A stretch of 64,000 nt of DNA from the NCBI GenBank assembly GCA_963920635.1, contig OY987301.1, positions 41,639,820 to 41,703,819 on the forward strand, given 5' to 3'. The stretch comes from Pseudeuparius sepicola. Its lineage: Eukaryota > Arthropoda > Insecta > Coleoptera > Anthribidae. Within the stretch, counting starts at the first letter, position 1. The number at the start of each line of letters is the position of its first letter. Shown here in pieces: positions 1 to 11,864 of the stretch. Made by a program: the position numbers and the translations under genes. Below the pieces are notes generated by a model. The model was not told the origin of the DNA. It saw only the letters and a program-made list of their open reading frames with translations, and ran no database searches.

Positions 1-2
1 TT

Positions 3-368
3 GGGGCCGCGGTGGCGTCGCTTGCACCGGCGCTGACTTTTTAGACTGCATGTTTTTCTGCCTTCGATCAACCTTGGTCTGAGGCAGGCGCATGCATATA
101 TGTCTTTAAAGAAAATAGGCTTTATCCGTGGGATTTACTAATTGTCCTACACTCACTGGGATTACTACGGTTTTCTAGGGTTTTCCGTAGTACTTGAGCG
201 AATGCTATCCTAGTTCTATCGGGAAAAAAAGTCGGCCCTAGCCGCAAATGGCAACGAAGACAAAATAATAGTAATTGCCCCCCTCCCCCGCACAAGCATG
301 TGGTTGCTTCTGGGGTACTCCTAGTTTGGAGTATTGTGAGGGTGAGAATTATTATTATTATTATTATT
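3..368 (+). repeat. SINE-like repeat with (ATT)n tail, copy 1
   Basis: This is one of three copies of a non-coding repeat; the others are at 49936-50400 and, inverted, near 56336-56585. It opens with a GC-rich block (GGCCGCGGTGGCGTCGCT), passes through a conserved block containing GCCCTAGCCGCAAATGG, and ends in an ATT microsatellite, as short non-LTR retroposons often do. Copy 2 has GGTTCGAGGC about 60 bases from its start, which resembles a pol III B box, but the spacing to any A box is too long for a simple tRNA head. The copy may be cut by the window edge. No ORF is convincing. The SINE call is an inference from the tail and copy structure. Confidence 0.55.
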
Positions 369-714
369 CTGATTTCGGAAATATATACAAATGCTGTACA
401 TTACAACGGTCATTTTTTAGCGTCTTGTTTTTATAACACAGCAACTGCCACAGCAACTGCAACTGCTTAGGCATTTGGTATTTATCAAGTAAGCCTTGGA
501 TGAAAAATAAAACATCAGATAAGAGTGACAAGCTTATATACTAGTTAATTAATACCTAATTATTATATTTGGCTTTATCATAGAAATTATAAAAATATTG
601 CCTTTGGGTTATTTTGCCACTATATTTAAAGAATAACAAAATGCAATACAAATAAAACTTGTCCCTTGAAGGAAAACCATTTATGGCTTGTGTTGCAAAA
701 TTTACTTAAAACTA
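369..714. other. AT-rich spacer, no feature seen
   Basis: Low-complexity, AT-rich DNA between two repeats. I see no ORF, hairpin or repeat match to the rest of the window here. Confidence 0.4.
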
Positions 715-930
715 TTTAAACCATTGTTGGTACCGTCCGCAAAAAATCCCGTGACACCAACTTTTTCATTTTGGAACGAAAACAAATTAAAACTGATAAA
801 TTATTGTAATATCTTAAAATTCTTAGAACTCGATACTAAGTTGAGGTGTAGGTATTTTAATTTAGTTATTAGTTTTATATGAAATTTTATGCAAATTATT
901 GGTATGCCTCGCGGAAATTTCAACAATGGT
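715..930 (+). repeat. Dispersed repeat, family 'CTCGATACTAAGTTGAGG', copy 1
   Basis: This stretch is similar over about 200 bases to 53330-53545 (+), and its centre recurs at 40062-40112 (+). Shared landmarks are GTCCGCAAAAAAT, AAACAGATAAATTGTAAT-like text, the ACTCGATACTAAGTTGAGG core, and GTGCC/ATGCC-TCGCGGAAATTTCAA near the end. There is no conserved reading frame between copies. It is an unclassified, decayed repeat; I could not define its termini. Confidence 0.55.
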
Positions 931-2738
931 GTAGGTATGGTGAAATGTTGCTTTGTCTATGCTATTACCGAACGGTATTTTTATATATGTCACAGAACAC
1001 AACTTGCAGCTACTATATAACAATGCACAACTGATAGTTTGTTGCATTTTTGTCTTGTAAAACTGACTATGGTCTAAATTACGTAAATAAAGAAAACGCT
1101 TTCCAGTGTTACAACCAATGAATAAAGAACCCCATAATATTTCAGGAAATATATTTTCATATTTTTTAGTCATTCTGCAAATTGTGAAGTTTTCTAGTCA
1201 CCAAAACATGCAAGAAACCTTTGATTGATGAACCCATTATAATTTTCTCCCAAAACTTTTCCCTATACACTGCTCCCGATGTTACAAGGCAAAACAAGAA
1301 TCGTTTTGAATCCCCCGAAGGCGGTCCCATCCAGTTCTCCGATGTTAGCCCGTCAAACAGATGGCGGAATAGATAAACGGGAAAAGGGAAAAAAACGGGA
1401 AGATAGGGAATAGTTTCGAGGCTGATGTACGACTGCGCCAGGCTGAACACTCCGGTATCTCCGGAGGTATTGCGAACGCCGATAGTATTTTATATTGAAT
1501 CGAGAACTGCTGGGAATGTGCTGGAGTTTCTCGGTGGCTAAGCTTGGGTCGATATATGTTCCCGTTCTTAGGTCGGGATTCTGTATGGAGGTGATTCGCG
1601 TTAAAGATGGGAAAACGTTAACAGCTAACAAAGGATAAGTTGACTTAAGTTAGTCAACTTTTATAAGAGATTATGGATTCAGAAATTCAAATAGATTATC
1701 AATATTATCTTCATTTTAAGGTTAGATCTTGAATATTGTTGTATAACATATTTGTCAGCTCATCATATAAATGCTATGTTTTATTAACGAATGTTTTCCT
1801 TTATGCACTCCATCAACGGTTAACACAACCCGTACTACCAATTAGTGTCAATTAAATGTCTCGTACGTTATTATTACCAGACCACTTACACGCAGTTTAA
1901 GGTACAGTATAATTTTGCTAATCATCTCCTCCCCCTCCTTCACCACCATACAATTAGATCCCATCGTCGTTGCCATGCGCAAATTCACTTGTTCGCGTGT
2001 ATCCTTATATACAACGCCTTTTGTCAACACTCCGGGGGCGCCATGTCAACCGAATAACGGAGCATACGTGAAAAATCATTGGGCATTAGCGATATTCGCT
2101 TCAGATAAAGCACTTCGGTGTGTGCGCCTAGTCACACACTGCGTTTTTTTTTTCATAGGGTTACGTAAGGGTTACCTAGGCCATATACAATGATTCTTGA
2201 TGTCATTTTTCTGACTGTTTTAATCTTAATTATTTTTAACATAAACTACATTTTGCACGTCTTTGCTCTAAAATGAGATCTCTATAATAAACCCTAATTA
2301 ATGTAAGACCACCCGGCCAAAATCCATAACAATTTTCTGTAATTATCGCAGCCAGTTAACGACGTCAGGTATATTGATTTATAACGGTAAAGTGTTACAA
2401 AAAGAGCATAATAACCTGAAAACCCTACCAATGCCAATACAAATACCTAACAATACCTATAAATACTCATTTGAACATATTTCATTTTGATATTTTGATA
2501 TAATCAGCTGCTTGCAGCAGCGTCCTGGGCGGACTCAAGAAAATTTCGGTTTGATGTGCCAAAGTGACAGTGAATGTTTTCTTGCTGGTCCGGGCTTTCG
2601 GAAGTGAATATTTCCTGGGTATTGAGTCTGAAAATTATAGTATTAGCTTTTTGAATTCGTTGGATTAAAAGATGGATTGTATATTAGTGGAAAATGCAAC
2701 CAATAGTGAACAAAAAGGATGGACAACTTTTGGTGCAG
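931..2738. other. Unassigned non-coding region
   Basis: No recognisable gene. A moderately GC-rich stretch (about 1180-1640) has short overlapping ORFs in two minus frames with no family resemblance; they look like chance ORFs. The rest is AT-rich with homopolymer runs. A C-rich stretch near 1925-2060 has overlapping ORFs in several frames and is equally unconvincing. Confidence 0.4.
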
Positions 2739-4443
2739 GTACACGCGCGGCCCTTGAAATCGTTCCAATACGTGCGGACGCAAAGGCGTTCAACTGACAA
2801 CGTTGCAATTACCCCTCCCCTCTCTCGCAGTTTGAATGCCAGCGATAACCTTAAAAGTGTATATAATTGGTAAGTGACGGCAAATCTAACATCTTATTAC
2901 GCGACATTACCTTACGTGACATTGCCAGTTACAGTGAAAAAAATAGTAAATTCGGCGCTGTTGGGTTGGCCTTAGATTGCCTGAATAAAAGTGGAAAATC
3001 TTATAGGTAAATCTGCCCACGGACATTGGTGGCTTTTTAGAGCCGTTCTAAAAATCGAAGAAAGTGGTAAATCTCTTAATTGGGTGTCGTACTTTCTTCC
3101 GGTACCAAAAATAACCTCGAAAATCTGATATCTAAGAGAAATTCCCGAATTACGATTAACCACTTTCGAGAAACGGGACGGCTGTAGAATCAACGAAAAA
3201 GACGGAAAATCCTCTGAAACCACTATTGGAAATTGCTTGTTTTTTCTCATTTCTCGATTTTTATAACACAATTATACTTAGATATTATACCTTATTTAAC
3301 TAATACCACTTTTACAGTCAAAGAATTCCGCGTAACACAGAAACTGTGTAAAACTTTAAATCCACTTTATTATAATGATAATGCAGCGATTTATTAACCT
3401 ATTTTCGTTGACTGACGAGACGTATCGCAATTTTTATTTTCTACGGGGAGGAGCGGGTCGGTACGAGGGAATGTAGGGGAAGTTGTTGATTTGTGAGGCC
3501 GCGCGTGTACACGCGCGACCTCGCATAAATCGTTCCACAAGTCATGAGAAATAAGCAAGAAATCAAGAATTTCGGGTAAGTCCGGCAACATTGCGCCAAT
3601 TCCACGGCTACTCAAATCAACAACTTCCCCTACATTCCCTCGTTCCGACTGGCTCCTCCCCATAGAAAATAAAAATTGCGATACGTCAGTCAACGAAAAT
3701 AGGTTAATAAATCGCTGCATTATCATTATAATAAAGTGGATTTAAAGTTTTACACAGTTTCTTGGTGTTTTTAGATTCACGTAACGCGGATTTCTTTGAT
3801 TTCTTTGATTGTCAAAGTGGTATTAGTTAAATAAGGTATAATATCTAAGTATAATTTTTTACATTGGTTTATTTCACTTCTTTATCTTAACCGCGAACCA
3901 AATCTTTGGTTTATTTCAATTTTTAAAGCTTCCCTGGAGTCCTAGAGTGAGGTTCTGATGCTTCCCGGGCCCCCGAAAAATCGAGAAATGAGAAAAAACA
4001 AGCAATTTCCAATAGTAGTTTCAGAGGATTTTCCGTCGGTTTCGTTGATTCTACAGCCGCCCCGTTTCTCGAAAGTGGTTAATCATGAATCGGGAATTTC
4101 TCTTAGATATCGGATTTTCGAGGTTATTTTTGGTACCGGAGGAAAGTACGACAGCCAATTCAGAGATTTACCACCTTCTTCAATTTTTAGAAAGGCTCTA
4201 TTCGAGGTTGTCGAAAGACTTTTGCGAAAAAAGCCGCCAATGTCCGTGGGCAGGGTTATGTAGTGGTAAGGTAATGTCGCGTAATAAGATGTTAGATTTG
4301 CCGTCACTTACCAATTATATACGCTTTTAAGATTATCGCTGGCTTTCAAACCGCGAGGGAGGGGATGGGTAATTGCAACGTTGTCAGTTGAACGCCTTTG
4401 CGTCCACACGTATTGGAACGATTTCAAGGGCCGCGCGTGTACA
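2739..4443. mobile_element. Foldback (palindromic) DNA element, double copy
   Basis: The ends are inverted copies of GTACACGCGCGGCCC. The two arms are inverted repeats of each other almost throughout: 2739-3270 pairs with 3976-4443, and 3340-3515 pairs with 3600-3760. A third terminus-like block (GTACACGCGCGACC followed by AAATCGTTCC) sits at the centre near 3522, as if two elements were joined head to head. A 100-base segment at 3865-3965 is present only in the right arm, but its counterpart occurs in the copy at 23762-24485, so the left arm lost it. No transposase is encoded; the short ORFs here fall in arms that read differently on each side. Probably non-autonomous. Confidence 0.75.
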
Positions 4444-4567
4444 TACGATATTAGGTATATGTATGTTATGGTATACTTACTTTTAGATTTTCCCATATTT
4501 TAGCATGCAATTCCGGCTAATAACTGGCCAAATAATATATATTCAAAGTATAATAATTATACCTCAG

Positions 4568-4830
4568 CACAGAATAAATAGCTTCACAACAGAAGCGCCC
4601 ATAAAGACATGTGTCAAAAGGATGCTCGCTTTGACGCGAAATATCTTCTAAAGGGATAAACATTGTGCATTTTATTTGATTTTACATTAATCCACATTGC
4701 AAAGAGATTGTATTAGGACCAAATTTATGTATATGTTATTGGTTATTTTTCTGTAAATTGAAATGGAGGCTCGCTTATTTTTGACACACGTCTTTATGGA
4801 CGCTTCTGTTGTGAAGCTATTTATTCTGTG
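4568..4830. mobile_element. MITE with 52 bp terminal inverted repeats
   Basis: The element begins CACAGAATAAATAGC and ends with its exact complement. The inverted repeats run about 52 bases with only two mismatches, so the copy is probably recent. Identical 7-base sequences ACCTCAG lie immediately outside both ends (4561-4567 and 4831-4837), which fits a target-site duplication. The CA terminus with a 7-8 base duplication suggests a hAT-type cut-and-paste element, but no transposase is present and the superfamily is uncertain. Confidence 0.8.
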
Positions 4831-4837
4831 ACCTCAG

Positions 4838-6058
4838 TCTTGTCCTCAATTAGAAAGAACACACGTAGATGCTTCACTCTGTACAATGTGCCTACGAACA
4901 TTAAAAGGAAAGGTTTTTCCAACCGCCACCTAATACCCTCGCTAAAACTGTCAATGATTTATTTTACACGAACGCCGACGGACGTGTCGCAACCTATAGG
5001 ACCCACAGATTTCACTTGCACGATTCGATGTATATAGGTAATATAATAATCGATGTCGATGGGTAAAATAATTATTGAAATGAAAAGGGCTACCCAATTT
5101 ATACCATCGAACTGAGAATGTCTCAGTTTATTGATGTGGAATAACTTGAGTATATATTATCATTTTCTTTTTGTTGCCATAAGGTCTGTCCACAAATCCG
5201 AAGATTCGAGTATATAATATATTATAGTGAATATATATTGGTATAATGCAAATAGGGGAACGTGACACATAAAACAATTTTTTTCCATAAAAATTAAACA
5301 AATTATACAAAAACCAACTATTTCTGTGCCATGGTTTCTGAAAATTCACTTAATACTTGAAAATTTGAGGCACCTTTCCTTGAAATGACTCAATATTTTT
5401 AAAGCTGTATTTAATAATGGCATTAAATTGTCAAAAGCTTGTATCTGCGTCCCTATGAACTCTTTTAGAGGGTTAAGGAGTTACATTTTATATAATGTTT
5501 TGCCGCTGCTTTGTATTTGAATGTCAAGCAAGCAAATCTAGTTTAGGGGTGCAAAAGTAAAAACATCTTGAATCCTGACGAACATAAGAGATGCTCAAGT
5601 AATATCTTTGGAACGGCCACTTCTGCTCGATAAAATTATTAGTTATAAGGGAGAGAAGAACACAACTATATATGAAAAATATTTTTTGTTTTTAGTAGTA
5701 GGTCGTAGGTACACTTACAACTGAAAATTTTTGGAATACTGGATGCGTCTACCTTTGGAGCCGAATAAAGTAATCGAATTCATAGTCCATCAATATTTCC
5801 GAATATAATTGTTTTAAGTATGACCGATCCAATTCAAGAAATGGAATTTATATCTTGATTTTAACTGTAAAATTTCAAGTTGCATACAAAGTTTGGAATA
5901 AATTCAATAAAATTTGTGTAGTATAAAGAAACATCTCTCGAATCAAGTCGTTTGTACGCTTAGTATAAAAAGATTCCTTTAGTTTCAGCCTATTGCACGG
6001 TATATAAAAGTAACTAAAACATATTTATTGGTTCCCTTATTTACGTGAGTTGGGTGGC
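4838..6058. other. AT-rich region without identified genes
   Basis: No gene, clear repeat or structured element recognised. Short ORFs at 4828-5037 and 5128-5349 show no domain and have the composition of the surrounding DNA. Confidence 0.4.
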
Positions 6059-6060
6059 TA

Positions 6061-6509
6061 CACATTGCCCGCCAAAAAGTGATTTTTTTTGGGCTAAGAT
6101 GAAACTACTCTGGGGCGATCATCTCTGCTTGCAAAAAAGATTCAAAATGAGATCATTAAACGTCGTGACGTCATTTGACATACCTGTCAAAAACGACATT
6201 TAATTAAATAAATAGCCAAAATACGCATTTCTTGCGATTTTATTGAAAAAAGTTATTTGAAAAAGTTGCTTGGAATTTTATTTTACCTTTATGTGCAAAT
6301 TTTCAGACAAAAATTCTAACAATGATAAATTTTTGATTTTTTGAAAAAATATAATAACTAATAAATTTCGTTTTTTTTTTCGGTGTGCCATATTTGATTG
6401 CCTATCATCCAAACGTGATATTTTTTAGTTATGGACCCTTTTTGGGTCCTAATCGGCTAGTTTCAAGAAAAACTCAACTAACATGGTTCCAACTTTTTGG
6501 CGGGCACTG
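6061..6509. mobile_element. Tc1/mariner-like MITE with TA duplication
   Basis: The ends are inverted (left CACATTGCCCGCCAAAAAGT, right complement of CAGTGCCCGCCAAAAAGT) and flanked on both sides by TA (6059-6060 and 6510-6511). A TIR that starts CA and a TA duplication are hallmarks of Tc1/mariner elements. At 449 bases with no transposase frame it is non-autonomous. TGACGTCA occurs inside near 6169. Confidence 0.75.
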
Positions 6510-6950
6510 TATAATACTCAAACAAATTATTATCAATAGTTATTAATATCACCGTAGTTGTAATAATTAGTAGTAAGTATTACCGGCGTCAAAATGTGGT
6601 CTAGATGCGATAAAGCGCAATTGAGAACATGCATTAATTAAATACATACATATAAAATATACATGCCAAAAGGAATAATAATGTTAAGATTATAATATTA
6701 CCAATATATGACATTACTGAACATTCACATAATATATTATGCATATAGTATTTAGGCAATGGGTAAAAGAATATAGATTTTAATATATGTTATGTTAACA
6801 TGGCCCAACTGAGTTGCCCTCCAAGCCACGTGCCTCAAGAGAAAAGCACCGTTTACAACCTTTGTGAGCCTCCAGTCTTCACCTAAAGCTTCAGTTTGAA
6901 TGTCTATGTATTTAGTTAAAATGTAGAGTCAATAAAAATATATTACTCTG

Positions 6951-7654
6951 TTTATTCTTCATTTGTTAATTTTTGTTTTTTTCCTGGGATTCGACTATGA
7001 AAACAACGTTGTTGTAAGTTTTTCTTTTATTATAAGTACAGCACGTGTTTCGGCTTATAAGCCATCATCAGGTACAATATACAAATATAAATGATAACTT
7101 TTTTACAAATTGTGTTTATCATCTAAAATGGAAGAGAAACATTTTTTATGTATAGATAATGAGGGTTTTATAATTTCACAATTTAAAAGGGAAAATGTAT
7201 GGGAAAAACATTACTTATACATATTATTTGATTGTAGTTCGATATTATAAAATTATGATATATTGCTAAGATTGACACATAATATACTAATTTTATAATA
7301 TAATATAATAATACTAATGATTTTATAATATCGAACTACAATCAACTAATATGTAAGTAATGTTTTTCTCATACATTTTCCCTTTTAAATTGTGAAATTA
7401 TAAACCCCTCATTGTCTATATATAAAAAAATTAAATAAAAATGTTTCTCTTCCATTTTAGATGATAAACACAATTTGTTTATCATTCATATTTGTATATT
7501 GTACCTGATGATGGCTTATAAGCCGAAACAAGTGCTGTACTTTTAATAAAAGAAAAACTTACAACAACGTTGTTTTCATGGTCGAATCCCAAACAAAAAT
7601 TAACATTTGAATATATAAAAAGGAATTAAAACTTTAATAAATTTATTCTTCATT
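6951..7654. mobile_element. Long palindromic element with hammerhead-like cores (Penelope-like derivative)
   Basis: About 300-base arms (6961-7258 and 7320-7611) are near-perfect inverted repeats round a 60-base AT-rich spacer. Each arm has GGGATTCGAC at its outer part and a motif reading CTGATGA, a short GGC/GCC stem, then GAAAC (minus strand 7041-7074; plus strand 7501-7540), like the conserved core of a hammerhead ribozyme. A 13-base direct repeat TTTATTCTTCATT flanks the unit at 6951-6963 and 7642-7654, with about 30 extra bases on the right between arm and duplication. The architecture matches 59385-60230, which has a Penelope-like coding fragment. There is no coding capacity here. Confidence 0.65.
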
Positions 7655-8501
7655 ATTGGTTAGGTAGATACCATTTTTAGATAGATTTTACATATATAGT
7701 TCCAATGTATTATTTATTTGTATGCTTACCGCTCAGAATACTAGTTGGTAAAGGTTAATAAGTATTAAAAATATCAACAATCTAAACTGTGCCTAAAGTA
7801 TCGTTAAATTGTAACTGGAAATTTTTGTGTATTGCACTACTTGCACATAATTTGCTTTGTAATATAAATTAATAAATTTAATATCAATCTACCTAAAATA
7901 TTATATTCTCAAAATATTTGATGTGTGTACATGGGCTCATTACTGACCTGAATTTAGGACCCTGTTGTATTTTTCCCTACATTGATGCCAACTTACAACA
8001 TTGAAGTTAGTTTGGAAGTTACCAGTTGGCTTAAAAAACATTAACTATAGCTACATTCTCTTACCTATTTCCAACGATATTAAAACATCATGTAGTATAA
8101 AATAATCGTTAGTAAGCCTTGTCAATTTTATGGTAGAAGGTAGGAGTCTAAACCACCGATCACAGCAAAAAGGATTAACACGATAAAGAAGAGGTAAAAT
8201 CGTAGTATTATAAGACACCGGATAACACACACAATCTGAGTTTATTCGCCGTATTCTGTCGACTGACTTTTATCACGACGTGTGCAGTATGATGTCTTTG
8301 TTACTATATATGCGCTTTATCGCAATAACTGTCTCCCTTCGCTTTAGAGGAGAGCCGCGCTTGTCTTTCATCTCGTATATACACCGGCGCGGTTCTCTAT
8401 CCCCATCGTCGTCAGCAAATATTTACGCATCACTGTTCTAGAGGAGAAATGAATGTTTCCGCATAAGCAGTCGAATTTGGAAATACCTGTATGATGCATT
8501 A
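7655..8501. other. AT-rich region without identified genes
   Basis: No repeat match or gene recognised. A slightly GC-richer part at 8330-8470 carries a short chance ORF. Confidence 0.4.
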
Positions 8502-9303
8502 TACAAGGTGTTTCTTTGATTAGTACAGAAATTTTAAGTGTCTGTAGATTTCGACCACAATAGCACGGCATTATGAGGTTTTCTTTTGTTTATATTACAA
8601 AAAAATATATACAGGGTGTTCCGTAAGTCATGGATCAAACGGCTCTGGGTGACAGGGAAGGCCATTTGCGCCAAGAAAAACCCAATATGTTGTCATCCAA
8701 TTGTTAACCGTTTTCAAGATACGGGGTGTTGTAATTTTCATGAAAAAAATATAATATATAATGTTGTCATGAAGAGCCAAAACTTTTGCTAGTATCAAGC
8801 CAGTGGCGGAGATAGGGCTCACCGGAAAAAAATAATAATACTCGATGTACCATTAAAAAAATAAAATTTTTAGATACATCATTTATTTGGCAAGAAATTT
8901 TGAAACTTGTTTCTTACCGGCTACCATTTTCAGTAAATGCGACTTTTTTGTTAATTTTTGAAAATGTTGAAAATTTAAAATTAAATTAAATGTATTCCAT
9001 TATTTCAGAAGATGTTCAAAATAGCCTTACCGAGTAAATTCAGCATAATTTTAAAAATTAAAAAAAGCGCATTTAGTGCCTAATGGTAGCCGATACCAAA
9101 CAAGTAACCAAATTTGTGGCCAAATAAACTGCGTATCTAAAAATTGTATTTTTTTAAATCGTACACCGAGTATTTCATTATTTTTTTATAAAATTATTAT
9201 TTTCCCGGTGACCCCTATCTTCTCCACTGGTCAACCGGTGAGCTTGATACTGGCAGGAGTTTTGGCTCTTCGTGAGAACATTTCGTACAAAATTGCTATT
9301 ATA

Positions 9304-9538
9304 AAGTCCTGGACAAAATTAACGCACCAACATAATAAACCCCACAATTATTTTTTAAATAAATTAATGGAAAAATAAGTTAATGGAAACTAAATGAAAA
9401 GCAACAAATTGCATTATATAATAAGTTTAGCAGTAGTAAATGTCCAAAACCTACTTTTTATATTCTTAGTAGACACGAAAAATAATTTAAAATATAATTT
9501 GGAATTTTGTATGTTGGTGCGTTAATTTTGTCCAGGAG
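9304..9538. mobile_element. Mariner-like MITE (TCCTGGACAAAATTAACGCACC ends)
   Basis: Left and right ends are inverted copies of TCCTGGACAAAATTAACGC followed by ACCAACAT, with TA at 9302-9303 and 9539-9540. The terminal bases differ slightly between ends (AAG versus C before TCCTGG). It is 235 bases long with no coding capacity. It lies inside the 8504-10059 element, so it inserted later. Confidence 0.75.
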
Positions 9539-9747
9539 TATATTTAGAAACTGTTTCATGTGCGCCTGCAGTGCGACTGTTGCCGGTCCTGAGGCAATTA
9601 TTAATAGGTATGATCGATAAAAGGTTGCGACCGCGTCGGTACCTCTGTTTATGTGAATTATTGAAAGACTTCATAATCGCGGCGCCGTTAGTCCTGTTTA
9701 AGAAGTGTTTTAAATTTAGTATGGTAGGTGATAAAATATGGCATTTC

Positions 9748-9900
9748 CTAATGCGGAGATGGTATAGATATGCTAAGAACATATTTTTTGTCAGGTGAGC
9801 GCGCACAGAATGTATTTTCAGGTAGGAATACACGAAATCCACGAACTTTTGTTCGAGTTTGTGGAAATTCCGTGAATTTGCAAATTTGTACAGATATTTT
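9748..9900 (+). pseudogene. Decayed mariner-type transposase, N-terminal region
   Basis: Reading with one frame change gives NAEMV, then GERAQNVFSGRN and PRTFVRVCG. This resembles the start of a group of insect mariner-type transposases, in which an acidic residue plus MV(D)M, an AxxxY-R(Y/F)PxRRHP stretch and RTF...RLRETG form the helix-turn-helix region. Frames are broken and the RRHP part is mostly lost. It sits within the TA-flanked element 8504-10059, which supports the call. The similarity is from memory of the family and is weak, so this is tentative. A 141-residue minus-strand ORF overlapping it (9522-9947) is most likely a shadow. Confidence 0.35.
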
Positions 9901-10061
9901 TTCAAGGAATTGTCTGACGGTATTGCACCGCTGTAGTAGGAAGGCATTGCTTCATTTCAGTCATTTTATATGGGAAATTTTGTGGAAGACCATAACTTTT
10001 TTATTTTCTGCATGTTTTAAAACATACTTTCATAGGCGTTCTTTTGAAGAAACACCTTGTA

Positions 10062-11198
10062 TATAGAATTAATTAAAATTATACCCAAAGAGAGTTAAAC
10101 TTTTGACGAAATTGTTGCCACTTTGACTTAATTTAGTTCAACCCTTTTATATGAATGATAATTAGATTAGATTCGTGAATATCGATTAAATAATTGGGTA
10201 GGTATGCTTTTTCAATAGACAACAACGAACAAAATATACTTACATATACTTAAGTATTTAGGTATACATTAGCTTTGTCTATGTTATTAGTAACATTTTT
10301 GGGGTGGGTACATATTGCGTCTAGCAAACGATGATTATTTTTACTTAAAGTATAATTTTTCGAAAAAAGTAAGCAACAAACAACTGAATGCTTTGAAGGA
10401 GCCCAAACATTTGTGAGTGGAATGGCATTTAATCAGTTCTTTCTTAAATTCTCGTCATTTGGAAAGCCAGAACCGAATATAAGTTCACCGCCTCGCATCA
10501 AGCACAAAAAATCTAGCTACCTACTTTAAGATACTATTATACAGATGGTCCTATATATAGGCATCATGGGGCAGAAAATTGCAGTAGGAACCAATATGAT
10601 GAAATGAAATTCCTTTTCGATTTAACACAAAACCATCAGGTTAGCTGGTTAGCTTTGCTCATCCGCTAACATTTGGCAACGGTTTCTGATATTAACAATA
10701 ATTACTAAGGACTGAAAAAGACGATTGGAATGCTATAGTATCATACAATGGAACGATTTATCAGCATAAGTAGAAAAATATTTTCCCGTGTCTTGCAACG
10801 TAAGTGAAACACTCCCTCTCTTTCAATATAATTCCGCTATAATGCCCATCGCAAGCATGCACGACTACGTTACTGCGGATGAAGGCGGAGGCCTCGATCC
10901 GAAATAGTAATATGGGCGGCTTAGCGGGAGTGCAATTGGTTTTTGCGCAGATTTCTGCCGATTGATGCGGTTCAGCCAGCCCGAAATCCATCCGCTGATT
11001 GGTTCTGTGCGGCGGCGACACCGGCCGCGTATCGAGCAGCCATCATAGCTGGCAGGAACGGCACCGGGATATAATATCAGAGTCTAAAGTATAATTAGTA
11101 GCCTGACTCATTCGAAAACAATAAAAAATGTCAATATAACGCTGATATTGTAAATTGTAGATATTAAACAGTAGAATCGTCTCCCGTAATCAAAACGT
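10062..11198. other. Non-coding region; GC-richer island at 10790-11060
   Basis: AT-rich DNA with a moderately GC-rich block at 10790-11060 that I did not find elsewhere in the window. The block has an 86-codon minus ORF without recognisable domain. It may be single-copy ancestral sequence. Confidence 0.35.
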
Positions 11199-11799
11199 GG
11201 TCGTACCATTTCGAAAAAAAAAAGTTATGGCCTCTTCCAATATTAAAAATTGCGATCATTATTGGATATCCTGTATAGCTAAATCCAACTCTGGACTATA
11301 CTATAGGAGGCACTAGTTTTCCCCATATAACTTAATTTCGGAAAGTACCTATGTAACAGAAACGGGAATATAACTTGGCAACGCCGCAACCGATCTTCAA
11401 AAGCAAAAAAAGCAACCAAGTTCTCTCTTAAAGGTGAGTAACATAGTGCATAAAAAAGAGGACTATTCCATTTAAAAAAACGTAACTTTGGTGCTTTTCG
11501 CTAATTTCGCAACATCCTCTGTATATGTCAAAACTTAAAAAATAGGAAGTTCTCTCTACTGCAAACAACTTTTGCACGAAACTTTTTTTCTATCTCTTAA
11601 TCCTGAAGAGTTATAAGGAAACGGAAAATATAACCAATCACCCGGTACATACAATAGTAGGATTTTTATTATTGTCACAGTTTTAGAATAAATTATTCTG
11701 GAATTACCTGTTAAGTGTTGCGTTAAATTAATTGATAATATCAACTATTTGTAATAATTTATTTTCATAACAGAAAATAATGTCCAGAAGTTAATTCTT
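11199..11799 (+). repeat. 600 bp direct repeat, copy 1
   Basis: Nearly identical to 12726-13346 in the same orientation, from GGTCGTACCATTTCGAAAA to TCCAGAAGTT. Copy 1 lacks about 45 bases that copy 2 has after GGGAATATAACT, and has about 22 bases (GTTCTCTCTACTGCAAACAA) that copy 2 lacks. It contains text such as GATATCCTGTATAGC found at the ends of insect DNA transposons. No coding region is evident: the shared minus ORF (MILSINLTQHLTG start) is short and unrelated to known domains. Confidence 0.75.
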
Positions 11800-11864
11800 C
11801 TGTCGAAAGGACGGAATCAAGTCGCAGTTAAAATCTCAGTCAGTGTGTAAACTAAGGCGATTGC

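Larger units (their letters stand above)
8504..10059. mobile_element. TA-flanked mariner-type element with nested MITEs
   Basis: Inverted termini CAAGGTGTTTCTT are bounded by TA on each side (8502-8503 and 10060-10061). Inside, 8750-8835 and 9200-9300 form a second inverted pair (TAGTATCAAGC and AGTGGCGGAGATAGGG versus their complements), and a separate TA-type MITE sits at 9304-9538. A decayed transposase N-terminal region is at about 9748-9900. The unit is thus a degraded mariner-like element that collected younger insertions. Confidence 0.6.

Noticed and set aside
3394..4307. ORFs of 74-110 codons in the foldback element
   Set aside because: They lie in inverted arms; the same DNA is read in opposite directions with unrelated products.
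7041..7540. A fully folded, active hammerhead ribozyme
   Set aside because: The CTGATGA, stem II and GAAAC core is present, but I could not find a convincing stem I, and the base after CTGATGA does not pair as in the usual core. Only a core-like motif is claimed.
9522..9947. 141-codon minus-strand ORF
   Set aside because: It runs through a MITE end into the opposite strand of a decayed mariner-type coding stretch and has no recognisable motif.
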